Of a stretch of DNA of 64,000 bases, positions 16,228-25,013 are shown piece by piece. Made by a program: the position numbers and the translations under genes. This stretch comes from an uncultured Hungatella sp. (GTDB lineage Bacteria; Bacillota; Clostridia; Lachnospirales; Lachnospiraceae): NCBI GenBank assembly GCA_947089145.1, contig CAMUJH010000007.1, positions 34,911 through 98,910 on the forward strand, written 5' to 3'. Every line of letters begins with the position of its first letter. The first letter of the stretch is position 1. The notes beneath the pieces were generated by a model. That model was given only the letters and a program-made list of their open reading frames with translations. It was not told the DNA's origin and did not search any database.

Positions 16228-17541
16228 ATGCCGCAGAATACCATATGCAAAACTGTTCATCAGTATAATAAGACCCGGATTCCTAGTGAGGATATGGCCA
16301 GGCTTTGTGAGATTGCAGAGGACTGCCGCAGGGTGAAGAACTATGTATACCGGTTATATGGCGGAATCGGCGGCCTGTCAAAGATTTATCCGGGATATAC
16401 GGTTCAAAATGAGATGACTGCATCCGGGCTCCGCCAGGAACTGGGACTGCCCTCGGTGTACTTTTATCTGGCAGTGTTTGATGCGCTGGCAGACATAAAA
16501 AGCCAATGGACCAGGACGAAATCCCAGGTTTTGGGAAGGATAAACCAAAATCAGGGCCTGACGCCGGAGGAGAAGCACTTTTTGCGGTTCCTTTTAAAAG
16601 TAAACAATGCGCTGGATGCAGTTCTTAGCCGCAGCAGCGTGCAGCTGCGCCAGGACCTGCAGAAGCAATATGATCAGCTGGCGTCTGGGGTGGAAGTAAA
16701 AAAGCTGGAAAATTATATGCGTAGACAGGTGAGAGCCCTGCATGTGCGGCAGAATTCCCAGAAGGCCGACGGCTTTTCCCTGTCAGAGCGGGCTTATCGC
16801 TATGAGGATCATGGGATCTACATCACCATAAAAGAAAAGCGAAGGAGGATTTTTATTCCTCTGACGGACAATAACCATTACGACAGGCAGATTTACTTGA
16901 AACTGTTTCCCCAGGAGGGAAACATTGAGATCAAGGTTCCGGTTCAGGTGGCCGTGAAAAGGCATAGGGACTATAAAGCCAGCGTTGGACTGGCGCTGGG
17001 ACTGACCGCCATGTTCGTAACAGATGAAGGGCACATTTACGGGGAAAAGCTGGGAGAATATCAGAGGGAGCAGTCAGAATGGCTGCGCACCCAGACAGCC
17101 AGACGCCACGCCGACAGGGAGGCAAAACCGGGAAGAAAGAAATATTCCGCAAAAAAGAGGCGGATGGAGGAGAGGCTTCACAGCTACATCAATATGGAAC
17201 TGAACCGTTTTCTGAAAACGGAAAAGCCGGAAGTCATTTACATTCCCAAACTGCCCCGGCCAGGGAGACACGGGGGAAACAAAGCGGTGAACCATCTGGT
17301 TACCCTGTGGCAGAGAGGATATATCAGAAAAAGGCTGGAACAGAAATGCGGCCAGCAGTCCGTAAGGATTGTGGAAGTATTTGGGAAGGGGATCAGTATT
17401 GAATGCAGCGGCTGCGGCGGGGAAGGAATCAGGGAGAACGGGATGTTTAGGTGTCCTGGCTGCGGATATGAGGCGGATGAAAAGAAAAATACGGCCAGGA
17501 ATGTAAAAAAGCGGGGAACCGCAATGGAAGATTGTCCATGA
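16228..17541 (+). CDS. Nuclease-dead TnpB homologue (TldR-like candidate RNA-guided repressor)
   Basis: A 437-residue protein with the TnpB (IS200/IS605 OrfB) layout: N-terminal helical/beta recognition domain, RuvC-like fold, and a zinc ribbon (Cys393, 396, 409, 412 in CSGCG and CPGCG). All three RuvC catalytic positions are changed: RuvC-I GIDxG is GLALG (Ala256), RuvC-II xxIEDL is YIPKLP (Pro340), and RuvC-III DRDxNAA is DEKKNTA (Lys419). DNA cleavage should be lost while RNA and DNA binding may remain, as in described TnpB-like nuclease-dead repressors. The frame is long and intact, arguing for selection. ATG 16228 has AAGGAGG five bases upstream; a TTG at 16150 lies inside the inverted repeat. 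No TnpA is present. Confidence 0.85.
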   Translation: MPQNTICKTVHQYNKTRIPSEDMARLCEIAEDCRRVKNYVYRLYGGIGGLSKIYPGYTVQNEMTASGLRQELGLPSVYFYLAVFDALADIKSQWTRTKSQVLGRINQNQGLTPEEKHFLRFLLKVNNALDAVLSRSSVQLRQDLQKQYDQLASGVEVKKLENYMRRQVRALHVRQNSQKADGFSLSERAYRYEDHGIYITIKEKRRRIFIPLTDNNHYDRQIYLKLFPQEGNIEIKVPVQVAVKRHRDYKASVGLALGLTAMFVTDEGHIYGEKLGEYQREQSEWLRTQTARRHADREAKPGRKKYSAKKRRMEERLHSYINMELNRFLKTEKPEVIYIPKLPRPGRHGGNKAVNHLVTLWQRGYIRKRLEQKCGQQSVRIVEVFGKGISIECSGCGGEGIRENGMFRCPGCGYEADEKKNTARNVKKRGTAMEDCP

Positions 17542-17560
17542 AATAGGATCATAGGAGTGT

Positions 17561-17870
17561 CTGCCCCGATAAACCAGGATGACGAATCCTGATTTCATCC
17601 AGAAAAAAGCAGGGCTTTTGAAAAGGGAACCGGGCAGAAATTCATGATATAAAAAATGTACGGCATTAGAAGGCGGACAGATATAGGAAAGTCTGCGTAT
17701 TGGGTATGCCAGGACTCTGCGAACACGGGCTTTGTGTTTCCCATAGGGGCATCAAGGTGAAAAACCTGCCTGAGGGCCAAATTCGGGCGGGGTATGTGAC
17801 GTAGCAGGGAGCGAAGCGGGAAGGGCCGCATCATCGTAGGGCCTGCCTGAGGGCGGAGGGCTTTAAGATG
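17561..17870 (+). ncRNA. Candidate guide (omega-like) RNA region downstream of the dead TnpB homologue
   Basis: A non-coding stretch beginning 20 nt after the TnpB-like stop, where TnpB guide RNAs usually lie. It has dense pairing: CTGCCC (17561) with GGGCAG (17632-17637) closes a domain that contains the hairpin CAGGAT-GACGA-ATCCTG (17575-17591); GGCAT (17662) with ATGCC (17706-17710) encloses GCGGAC/GTCTGC; short hairpins follow at AACAC/GTGTT and AGGT/ACCT. The 13-mer CCTGCCTGAGGGC occurs twice (17765-17777, 17842-17854), 77 nt apart. The exact ends and any guide segment cannot be fixed by eye; a long mRNA leader is the alternative. Confidence 0.4.
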
Positions 17871-17912
17871 ACCAATATGCCTTATTTTAAAATAAACTGG
17901 AGAGGGCAGAAC

Positions 17913-19280
17913 ATGAGAAAGCAGCAGAAGAGACAGGCAGAGGAAATCGTCAGCCTGCTGGGAAAGGTCCATGAAGGGATAAAAAAGGCAGTCGACACAG
18001 GAAGATGCGAAGAGGCCATGGGGCTTTTAGCCCAATGCCAGGAAAGCGCCATTCTTCTGGGAGAAACCATAGAAGAGTCAGAAGGGGAAGGGTTTGAGAC
18101 GGTTCCGCTTTTGGAAGGATATTGTGAGAAAGTCTACCAGCTCTATGATGCTTTAGGGAAGGGACAGGAAGTAAATGGGGCCAAGGCTGTTAAGGCGCTG
18201 AGAAAGGCTCTGATTCCTGTAGAAAACAGCGTTAAAAATAATATAAAGGTTCGCATGGAAGCGGTGTTCCTGCCATATAAGGCCTCCATGTGGGATTCTC
18301 TGGAGAGCGTGTGGAAGGCGGCAGAAGAAGATCCGGACTGCGACGCTTATGTGATCCCGATTCCTTATTATACGAAAAACCCGGATGGGAGTTTTCGGCA
18401 GGAGCATTACGAGGGTGACCAGTACCCGGATTACGTACCAATAACCAGGTATGAGGATTATGATTTTGCAGGGCGTCATCCGGATATGATATTTATCCAT
18501 AATCCGTATGATAATTACAATTATCTCACCAGTGTGCATCCTTTTTTTTATTCTAAAAATCTGAAGCAGTTTACAGAAAAATTAGTTTATATACCTTACT
18601 TTATACTGGGTGAAATTGAGCCTGAAGATAAAAAAGCAGTGGAGGGAATGTCCCACTTTGTCACGCAGCCTGCAGTGATCTATGCGGATCGGGTGATCGT
18701 TCAGTCTGAGAAAATGCGTCAGATCTATGTAAACGTGATGACAGAGTTTACCAGAAATATATCTGCGGACAGGAAGTACTGGGAGGGGAAGATCCTTGGC
18801 CTTGGATCGCCCAAGACGGATAAGGTGCTGAATACCAGAAAAGATGATGTGGAAGTGCCGGAGGAGTGGCTGAACGTCATAGAAAAAAAGGACGGAAGCT
18901 GGAAAAAGATAATCTTTTATAATACCAGCATTACGGCGCTTCTGCAGAACAGCGAGGGGATGCTTGCTAAGATGCGGGACGTGTTTCAGGTGTTTCGGGA
19001 AAACCAGGAACAGGTGGCGCTGCTTTGGAGGCCCCATCCCCTGATTCGGGCAACCTTTGAGGCCATGAGGCCGCAGCTGTGGGAGGAATATGAGGAGATC
19101 GTCAAGGAATACCGTGAAGCCGGGTGGGGAATCTATGATGACACGGCGGATGTTGACCGGGCCATCGCCCTGTGCGACGGGTATTATGGGGATCACAGTT
19201 CCCTGGTAAGGCTGTGCAGGGAAGCGGGGAAACCGGTGATGATACAGAATGTGAAATTATGCGCTAAGAGAATGGGATAG
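17913..19280 (+). CDS. CDP-glycerol glycerophosphotransferase-like glycosyltransferase (GT-B)
   Basis: A 455-residue cytoplasmic protein. The N-terminal 110 residues are helical and charged; the rest looks like a GT-B fold with segments such as VFLPYKASMWDSLESVW, IPIPYYTKNPDGSF, LLWRPHPLIRATFEAM and YYGDHSSLVRLCREAGKPVM, the last resembling the donor-binding region of TagF/CDP-glycerol transferases. Transfer of a CDP-activated polyol phosphate is inferred from that likeness and from the IspD-like gene upstream. ATG 17913 follows GGAGAGG. The end, MIQNVKLCAKRMG, lies where base composition drops sharply, so the natural C-terminus may have been replaced or lost. Confidence 0.68.
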   Translation: MRKQQKRQAEEIVSLLGKVHEGIKKAVDTGRCEEAMGLLAQCQESAILLGETIEESEGEGFETVPLLEGYCEKVYQLYDALGKGQEVNGAKAVKALRKALIPVENSVKNNIKVRMEAVFLPYKASMWDSLESVWKAAEEDPDCDAYVIPIPYYTKNPDGSFRQEHYEGDQYPDYVPITRYEDYDFAGRHPDMIFIHNPYDNYNYLTSVHPFFYSKNLKQFTEKLVYIPYFILGEIEPEDKKAVEGMSHFVTQPAVIYADRVIVQSEKMRQIYVNVMTEFTRNISADRKYWEGKILGLGSPKTDKVLNTRKDDVEVPEEWLNVIEKKDGSWKKIIFYNTSITALLQNSEGMLAKMRDVFQVFRENQEQVALLWRPHPLIRATFEAMRPQLWEEYEEIVKEYREAGWGIYDDTADVDRAIALCDGYYGDHSSLVRLCREAGKPVMIQNVKLCAKRMG

Positions 19281-19309
19281 GCTATATTAATAGTAAAAAA
19301 GGAAAACAT

Positions 19310-20497
19310 ATGTCAAAAAGTAAAAGAGGGATCTTGGCTTATGGAGCCTATGTAGAAGAAAATAAATTGTGGATACCTTCCAGAGAAGTAAATGGATTAT
19401 TTTATGCTGATCATACAAATAGTGGACATGTAGAGTTTCAACAGACATTTTTAAATTGTAAACAAGAGAACGCTTGGAATATTGGGAAAATAATCAACAC
19501 TGGTGAAGAATTATTTTTTTTCTCCAAGAACGCCTATCAGGTATGGATTTGGAATAAAAAGACCAGGACAATGGAAGATTATTTCTATTGCCCAGAACAG
19601 ATGGGAAAAATAACAAATATTGAGCAAGTTCGAAACGAAATTTGGATATTTCCGGATTCTTTTCGGAACCCTATTATTATCTTTGATATAAAGAGTAAAA
19701 AAAGCAGTGCTTTAGAATGGAAAGATATGGGAGTTGTAGACTCGGACAGCTCACCATTTACAAGAACAGTTCAAGAAAAAGGAAAATTATACTTAGCTAC
19801 AAGGAAAAAAAATGCAATCCGTTTATATGAAATTGACTGCCTGAAAAGACGATGCTTTTCTAAACCGTTAGTTGATCTCTGCTATATTAACTGTATAGAA
19901 GTAAAGGATAAAACCATATGGATATTAGGCAGAAATAGATCAGAAAAGACAGCTTTATATAGATATGACATTAATACTATGCATCTGGTTCAAATGATCG
20001 AAATGAGGAATATCAAACTTAATGATGACATTTTCATGCAGTATTTCAGAATGGTTCTCATTGGCTTCAGATTGATCTTTATTCCGGCTTTAGCCACGAA
20101 TATTATTATATATGATATAGAGAAACAAAAGGATGAAGTATTGCAGTATCCAGAAGGTTTTAGATATGATAAGCAGAAAAAGGGATGCAGTATGTTTACT
20201 GAAATACAAATAGCAGACGGAGTCATGTATTTATTTCCTTTTTCTACGGAACAGATATTGAGTTTGAATTTGTCGGATTTTCGACTAAAAAGCGTAAATA
20301 TAGAATGTGACAATGAAGAATATATTAAAGCATGCGCAAATTACTTTTTTAGTGAGAACCGCATTTTTTATGAAGACGAATTCATGACATTACCATGCTT
20401 ATTCTACGACAGTCATAGAGAGAAAAAAAGGGTTAAGAAAATAGAGGCAATATCAGCAGGTGATATGATTTATCAATATATGAGAGATAATTGCTAA
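19310..20497 (+). CDS. Predicted beta-propeller protein, unknown function
   Basis: A 395-residue protein without signal peptide or membrane span. It contains at least six repeats of the type hydrophobic strand, Pro or Gly turn, then a strand with Asp and Lys (for example WIFPDSFRNPIIIFDIKSKK, YLATRKKNAIRLYEID, WILGRNRSEKTALYRYD, FIPALATNIIIYDIEKQ), which is the usual look of Kelch/YVTN-like blades. It is AT-rich and begins the low-GC block of the glycan locus. I do not recognise a family; binding of a glycan or a partner enzyme is possible but unproven. Confidence 0.65.
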   Translation: MSKSKRGILAYGAYVEENKLWIPSREVNGLFYADHTNSGHVEFQQTFLNCKQENAWNIGKIINTGEELFFFSKNAYQVWIWNKKTRTMEDYFYCPEQMGKITNIEQVRNEIWIFPDSFRNPIIIFDIKSKKSSALEWKDMGVVDSDSSPFTRTVQEKGKLYLATRKKNAIRLYEIDCLKRRCFSKPLVDLCYINCIEVKDKTIWILGRNRSEKTALYRYDINTMHLVQMIEMRNIKLNDDIFMQYFRMVLIGFRLIFIPALATNIIIYDIEKQKDEVLQYPEGFRYDKQKKGCSMFTEIQIADGVMYLFPFSTEQILSLNLSDFRLKSVNIECDNEEYIKACANYFFSENRIFYEDEFMTLPCLFYDSHREKKRVKKIEAISAGDMIYQYMRDNC

Positions 20498-20523
20498 GAA
20501 AACAGAAAGGTATAAAAATTTAA

Positions 20524-21675
20524 ATGTTTTCAGAGAAGTTTATAATATATGGTACATCTTGGAATGCTGTTAAATGCATATGGAAAATAGGAATTGAACA
20601 TATTTTGCTCTTTGTAGATGAGAAGAAAAATGTATCACAATTTTATGGAAAACCCGTAAGAAGAACAGAGGATGCTTTGGCAATCAGAAAGAGGGAATAC
20701 ATATTAGTTGCTTCTTCCGAGTCAACTTATTTACAGATTAAAAAGTTTTTAGAAAATTTCGGATTGATAGAATTTGAGGATTTTATCTTTTATGAGTTAT
20801 TTAGAAAAAAAATAGCGCTTATTTACGGGAACTGTCATACGATTCCAATAAAAGAGGGGCTGCGTTTAAATAGAAAATTCTATGAAGAATATAGTTTTTA
20901 CCCATTAAAACCAATTCAGGATATTAAACGCGACAACACATCAGATTATAATTTTCCTGTCTTTGAGAGAAGTGATTTATTTATACACCAAAATATCAGA
21001 GAAAATAATTCTTATGGGCCGGAATACGCTTCAAAGCATTTGTTAAGACGTCTTAAGCCTTCTTGTAAAGTGATTGCAATCCCGAATGTATACAAAATTC
21101 CGAAATGTTTTTTTCCACAAACTTATGAAGGGAAAGTAATTGAACGGGGGGGCATTAAACTATTTCCTTTTAGAGATACATTTGTTGATCAGCTTTATGA
21201 GGAGCGAAATTCTATAGAAAAAATAGTATCTATACTGAATCAGGATACCTTTATTGATAGAAAGAAAATACATTTGGAATGGGATGTGTTTTACGATAAA
21301 GTGAGAAAAAGAGAATACGAATGGGATGTAAAGCTATCTGACTTTTTAATAGAAAATTATCGCGAGCAGCAGCTTTTTTATGATCAGAACCATCCAACAA
21401 ATGTAATGATTCAATATTTTGTAGTCAGCATTTTAAAAATTCTATATTCAGATATTATTATAGATGAAAGACTCTTTGAAAATTTATTACGCTTGGATAC
21501 ATATGAGATTCCAATATATAATTCAGTAGCTAAAGCATTGGATCTGAGATATAAAAAGTGTTTTTTTAGGGAATATAGTAAAAATAAAATTTGGCTTAAA
21601 GCTATGGATTTCGAAGAATATATCCGACAATATATAATTTGGAATTTTTCAGAACCGGAGGCAGCTTTGAAATAA
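20524..21675 (+). CDS. WcbI-family polysaccharide biosynthesis protein with N-terminal Rossmann-like module
   Basis: A 383-residue protein. Residues 1-95 form a small nucleotide-binding-like module (FIIYGTSWNAVKCIWKIG, then FVDEKKNVSQFYGKPV). From residue 96 comes the WcbI-like domain, marked by ALIYGNCHTIPIKEGL and later DQNHPTNVMIQYFV. WcbI proteins are proposed acetyltransferases or hydrolases of capsule synthesis (family knowledge). The neighbouring genes encode an acetyltransferase and CMP-sugar synthesis. The ribosome site is AGAAAGG at a rather long distance. Confidence 0.72.
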   Translation: MFSEKFIIYGTSWNAVKCIWKIGIEHILLFVDEKKNVSQFYGKPVRRTEDALAIRKREYILVASSESTYLQIKKFLENFGLIEFEDFIFYELFRKKIALIYGNCHTIPIKEGLRLNRKFYEEYSFYPLKPIQDIKRDNTSDYNFPVFERSDLFIHQNIRENNSYGPEYASKHLLRRLKPSCKVIAIPNVYKIPKCFFPQTYEGKVIERGGIKLFPFRDTFVDQLYEERNSIEKIVSILNQDTFIDRKKIHLEWDVFYDKVRKREYEWDVKLSDFLIENYREQQLFYDQNHPTNVMIQYFVVSILKILYSDIIIDERLFENLLRLDTYEIPIYNSVAKALDLRYKKCFFREYSKNKIWLKAMDFEEYIRQYIIWNFSEPEAALK

Positions 21676-21756
21676 ACCTAGGCGTTTTGCGAATATTTGC
21701 TGTATGGAAGCTGTATGCTGATGACATGAAAAAACTAGAAGAAGGAAACAATCGGT

Positions 21757-22619
21757 ATGGAAAATGAGAATGAGCTATCTAAGCTTATATTCGATAAGTT
21801 TAGTGATATAGACGATATGGAGGAAAAAGAGTTTATTATCTATCCTTTTGGAAAGATAGGAAGAGCAGTAAAAAAAATATTGAATGAAGAATGGGGAATT
21901 AAAGAGAAATACATTATTGACAGCAAGGAGACAGGAGAAAACATATATCCAATATGTTTTTTGAAAAATAAGGAATTATCTCAATGTTACATAATAATAG
22001 CGTGCGACAATCATGAAATCTATAAAGAAATCGTAGAGAATATTTTGGAATATGTCCACAGGTGGCAGATTATAGAGTTGTTTCCAAGAGTACGGATTGG
22101 AAGGTATTCTTATGGACCGCTATGTAATCAGTGGCAGTGTCTTGAGAGTATTGGTGCATTTTGTTCCTTTGCACAAGGAACAGAGATAGTGGGAAAACAT
22201 GATGTGTATATATCATCCCATGAATTTCTTTCGTATCCTGGAAATTGGATGCGGCATCCGGGATACATTCCCGGAATAAAAATAGCAAGGCCTAGAATAA
22301 ATAAGAAGACACGGATTGGAAATGATGTGTGGATCGGTAAGAATGCTATAATAATTGCTGGATGCAATATTGGAAACGGAGCTATCGTTGGAGCGGGAGC
22401 TGTTGTGACTGCTGATGTACCAGATTATGCTGTTGTCGGGGGGTTCCGGCAAGAATAATAAAGTACAGGTATACTTCCGATCAGATCGAAAAGCTGAATC
22501 AGATAGCATGGTGGGATTGGCCACATAAGAAAATAAGAGAGAATTATTTGGATTTTTATTTAGATATCAATGAATTTATAAAGAAGCACTACAGAAATGG
22601 AATCCAATATGATAAATAG
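21757..22619 (+). pseudogene. Hexapeptide-repeat acetyltransferase, frameshifted in a poly-G tract
   Basis: The first frame (21757-22458) gives an N-terminal Rossmann-like module (about residues 25-105) and a left-handed beta-helix acetyltransferase of the CatB/xenobiotic type, with the likely catalytic His in YISSHEF and the motif [12 protein letters not shown]. It stops early after a run of six G (22438-22443). Shifting frame at the run restores [19 protein letters not shown] and the normal C-terminal helix down to TAG 22617-22619, so one G appears to be missing. This may be a phase-variable ON/OFF switch, a dead gene, or a sequencing error. Confidence 0.82.
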
Positions 22620-22678
22620 TGTTCGGTGTAATGGTATTGTAAATTAATTATATAAAATAAATAGGAGAAAGAAAAGAA

Positions 22679-23332
22679 ATGACTGTAGGAATGATACCTG
22701 TCAAATTGAATAATCAGCGTGTTCCAGGGAAAAATTTAAAGGCTTTTGAAGACGGTACTCCATTAATTACATTTATTCAGACAGCAATGTTGGGATGCAA
22801 GCTGCTGGATGATATCTATATTTATTGCAGCAATGAGAAAATTACTGACTATGTTTTACCAGGGATAAAATTCTTGAAAAGACCAGAATATTTAGATTCT
22901 GATCAATGCAATTGCAATGATATTATTTACGAATTTATGAAAGAGATAGATGCAGATATTTATGATGTATCCCATGTTACAGGGCCGTTTACAAGAAGCG
23001 AAAGTATAGATGCCTGTATTAGGAAGGTGAGGTCAGGAGAATATGATTCTGCATTTCTGGCAAAACGGATGCAGGAATTTCTTTGGTGTGATGGAAGTGC
23101 GCTTAATTTTGATATACAGAATTTCCCCAGAACACAAGATTTGGCACCGATTTATTCTGAAACTCCAGGAGCATACGTATTTACAAAGAAGACATTTGAG
23201 ACATATAGACGCCGCGTAGGGATAAATCCATATATCCATGTGGTTTCAGAAATAGAAAGCAGAGATATTGATTATCCTGAAGACTTTGAAATAGCAAATG
23301 CCATATATATGAATATCATTAAGAAACAATGA
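22679..23332 (+). CDS. CMP-sugar (acylneuraminate-type) cytidylyltransferase
   Basis: A 217-residue enzyme of the NeuA/KdsB family that activates a 2-keto sugar acid with CTP. The N-terminal segment VGMIPVKLNNQRVPGKNLKA is a variant of the family signature IPARxGSKxxPxKN. DIYDVSHVTGPFTRSESID carries the central substrate region, and DIDYPEDFEIAN the C-terminal metal-binding Asp pair. It lies 13 nt before a DRE-TIM aldolase gene, so the two probably act in sequence. The sugar acid cannot be named; the first motif (LNNQRV) departs from standard NeuA. Confidence 0.82.
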   Translation: MTVGMIPVKLNNQRVPGKNLKAFEDGTPLITFIQTAMLGCKLLDDIYIYCSNEKITDYVLPGIKFLKRPEYLDSDQCNCNDIIYEFMKEIDADIYDVSHVTGPFTRSESIDACIRKVRSGEYDSAFLAKRMQEFLWCDGSALNFDIQNFPRTQDLAPIYSETPGAYVFTKKTFETYRRRVGINPYIHVVSEIESRDIDYPEDFEIANAIYMNIIKKQ

Positions 23333-23344
23333 GGCAGAATAGAA

Positions 23345-24970
23345 ATGGGACATGTGGAACTGCTTGACTGCACTCTGAGAGACGGAGCATATTTACTGAA
23401 TAAAAAGTTTGGAAATACAACAATTGCCGGAATAATAGAAGGATTGATATCAGCCAAAATTGACATTATTGAAATCGGATTTCTTCAAAATGAAGGATTT
23501 GGTCAGGGTATGACTGTATATAGAAATACGAGAGACGCATCAAAGTTTATACCTGCAGATAAAGGAAAAAGTCAAATAGCTGTTCTGGCAGATTACAGCA
23601 GGTATGATATAGCATTTTTGGATGAAAACGATGGAAAGAACATTGATATCATAAGAGAATGTTTCTTTAAACACGAACGCTTTAATGCGATTAAAGCCTG
23701 CAGAAAAATAAAAGAGAAAGGATATAAGGTATTTGTCCAGCCGGTTGATATACTGGGATATTCTGATTTAGAACTGATTGAATTTATAGATTTAATAAAT
23801 GAAGTTGAACCATATGGAGTATCAATAGTTGATACATTTGGAAGTATGTATCAGGAAGATTTGCATAGAGTTTTTGAAATAATGAATCATAACTTAAATA
23901 CTTCCTGTAAATTAGGATTTCATTCGCATAATAATTTACAGCTGTCAAATGCGCTTTCACAGGAATTTATTCGGATATCAACTGGCAAGAGGCGTACAGT
24001 AATTGATGGAACGATATCGGGAATGGGAAGAGGAGCAGGAAATACACCTATCGAATTGGTAGCACAATATTTGGTATCCCAGTTAGGATATGATTATGAT
24101 ATGGATGTTCTTCTTGATTTAATTGATACCTATATGGATAATATTCGTGCAAAGTGCAGCTGGGGGTACTCTACTTCTTATTTTGTTGCCGGATGTTATG
24201 GTGCGCATGTTAATAATATAGATTATTTAGCTAATAAAAACAGTATTAGGCATAAGGATATGCGCCTGATCCTGAACAAAATAGGAGCCGATGCCAGAAA
24301 ACGGTATAATTATGATTTGTTAGAAAAAACCTATTTAGAAATATTGAATGCTGATATTGATGACAGCCAGACTATTGACAGGATAAGACAGGAAATCAGT
24401 GACAGACGTGTATTAATTTTGATTCCAGGTAAAACACTAGATACCGAGAGGGAAAAGATATCAAATTATATTGAAGCACAGAATCCAGTTGTAATTACAG
24501 TAAATTTTATTGATGATAGATTAAAAAGTGATTATGTCTATATGAATAATGTGAAAAGATACCGATACTGGAGCAGTAATAAAAACTTTTTAAAAGCAAA
24601 AAAGATACTAACTTCGAATATATTAGGCGAAGACATTCCTGATAACGCAGAGATTGTATCATTTACCAGACTAGTTAAGTGCGGATGGGATTATCTGGAT
24701 AATTCTGCGGTTATGTTATTCAGGCTTTTAGACGAATTTAATATTTTAGAGATTGCTGTAGCAGGATTTGACGGATACGAAACAAATGGAAACTATGCTA
24801 ATGATGATTTAGAGGTTTTGCAGACTTCTGTAAGCGCAGTAAAAGTAAATCAAGAGGTAGAAGAAATGTTGCATGACTATTATAAAAACAGAAAAAATAG
24901 GATGACAAATATTCTTTTTATAACGCCATCGAGATTTGAAAAGTCCTTTCAGATGGATGGAGAAGAATAG
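23345..24970 (+). CDS. DRE-TIM (HMGL-like) aldolase with C-terminal extension
   Basis: A 541-residue protein whose first 300 residues are a metal-dependent pyruvate-type aldolase barrel: LLDCTLRDGAYLLNKKFGN (the DRDG metal motif), IEIGF, VSIVDTFGSMYQ, GFHSHNNLQLSNALS with the paired His ligands, and DGTISGMGRGAGNTPIELV. This is the family of 4-hydroxy-2-oxovalerate aldolase and homocitrate synthase. Residues about 300-541 are an added domain with a Rossmann-like start (RRVLILIPGKTLDTERE). Next to a CMP-sugar synthetase it may build or cleave a 2-keto acid sugar (inference). Only 12 nt separate the genes. Confidence 0.82.
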   Translation: MGHVELLDCTLRDGAYLLNKKFGNTTIAGIIEGLISAKIDIIEIGFLQNEGFGQGMTVYRNTRDASKFIPADKGKSQIAVLADYSRYDIAFLDENDGKNIDIIRECFFKHERFNAIKACRKIKEKGYKVFVQPVDILGYSDLELIEFIDLINEVEPYGVSIVDTFGSMYQEDLHRVFEIMNHNLNTSCKLGFHSHNNLQLSNALSQEFIRISTGKRRTVIDGTISGMGRGAGNTPIELVAQYLVSQLGYDYDMDVLLDLIDTYMDNIRAKCSWGYSTSYFVAGCYGAHVNNIDYLANKNSIRHKDMRLILNKIGADARKRYNYDLLEKTYLEILNADIDDSQTIDRIRQEISDRRVLILIPGKTLDTEREKISNYIEAQNPVVITVNFIDDRLKSDYVYMNNVKRYRYWSSNKNFLKAKKILTSNILGEDIPDNAEIVSFTRLVKCGWDYLDNSAVMLFRLLDEFNILEIAVAGFDGYETNGNYANDDLEVLQTSVSAVKVNQEVEEMLHDYYKNRKNRMTNILFITPSRFEKSFQMDGEE

Positions 24971-25013
24971 GAATGCAGCATGAAAGGCATATACAAGTAG
25001 AGGGAGAAAGAAT

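Noticed and set aside
17765-17854. Two CCTGCCTGAGGGC copies as a mini CRISPR array
   Set aside because: Only 13 bp, two copies, with a 64-nt gap and no cas genes; kept only as a possible repeated guide-RNA scaffold end.
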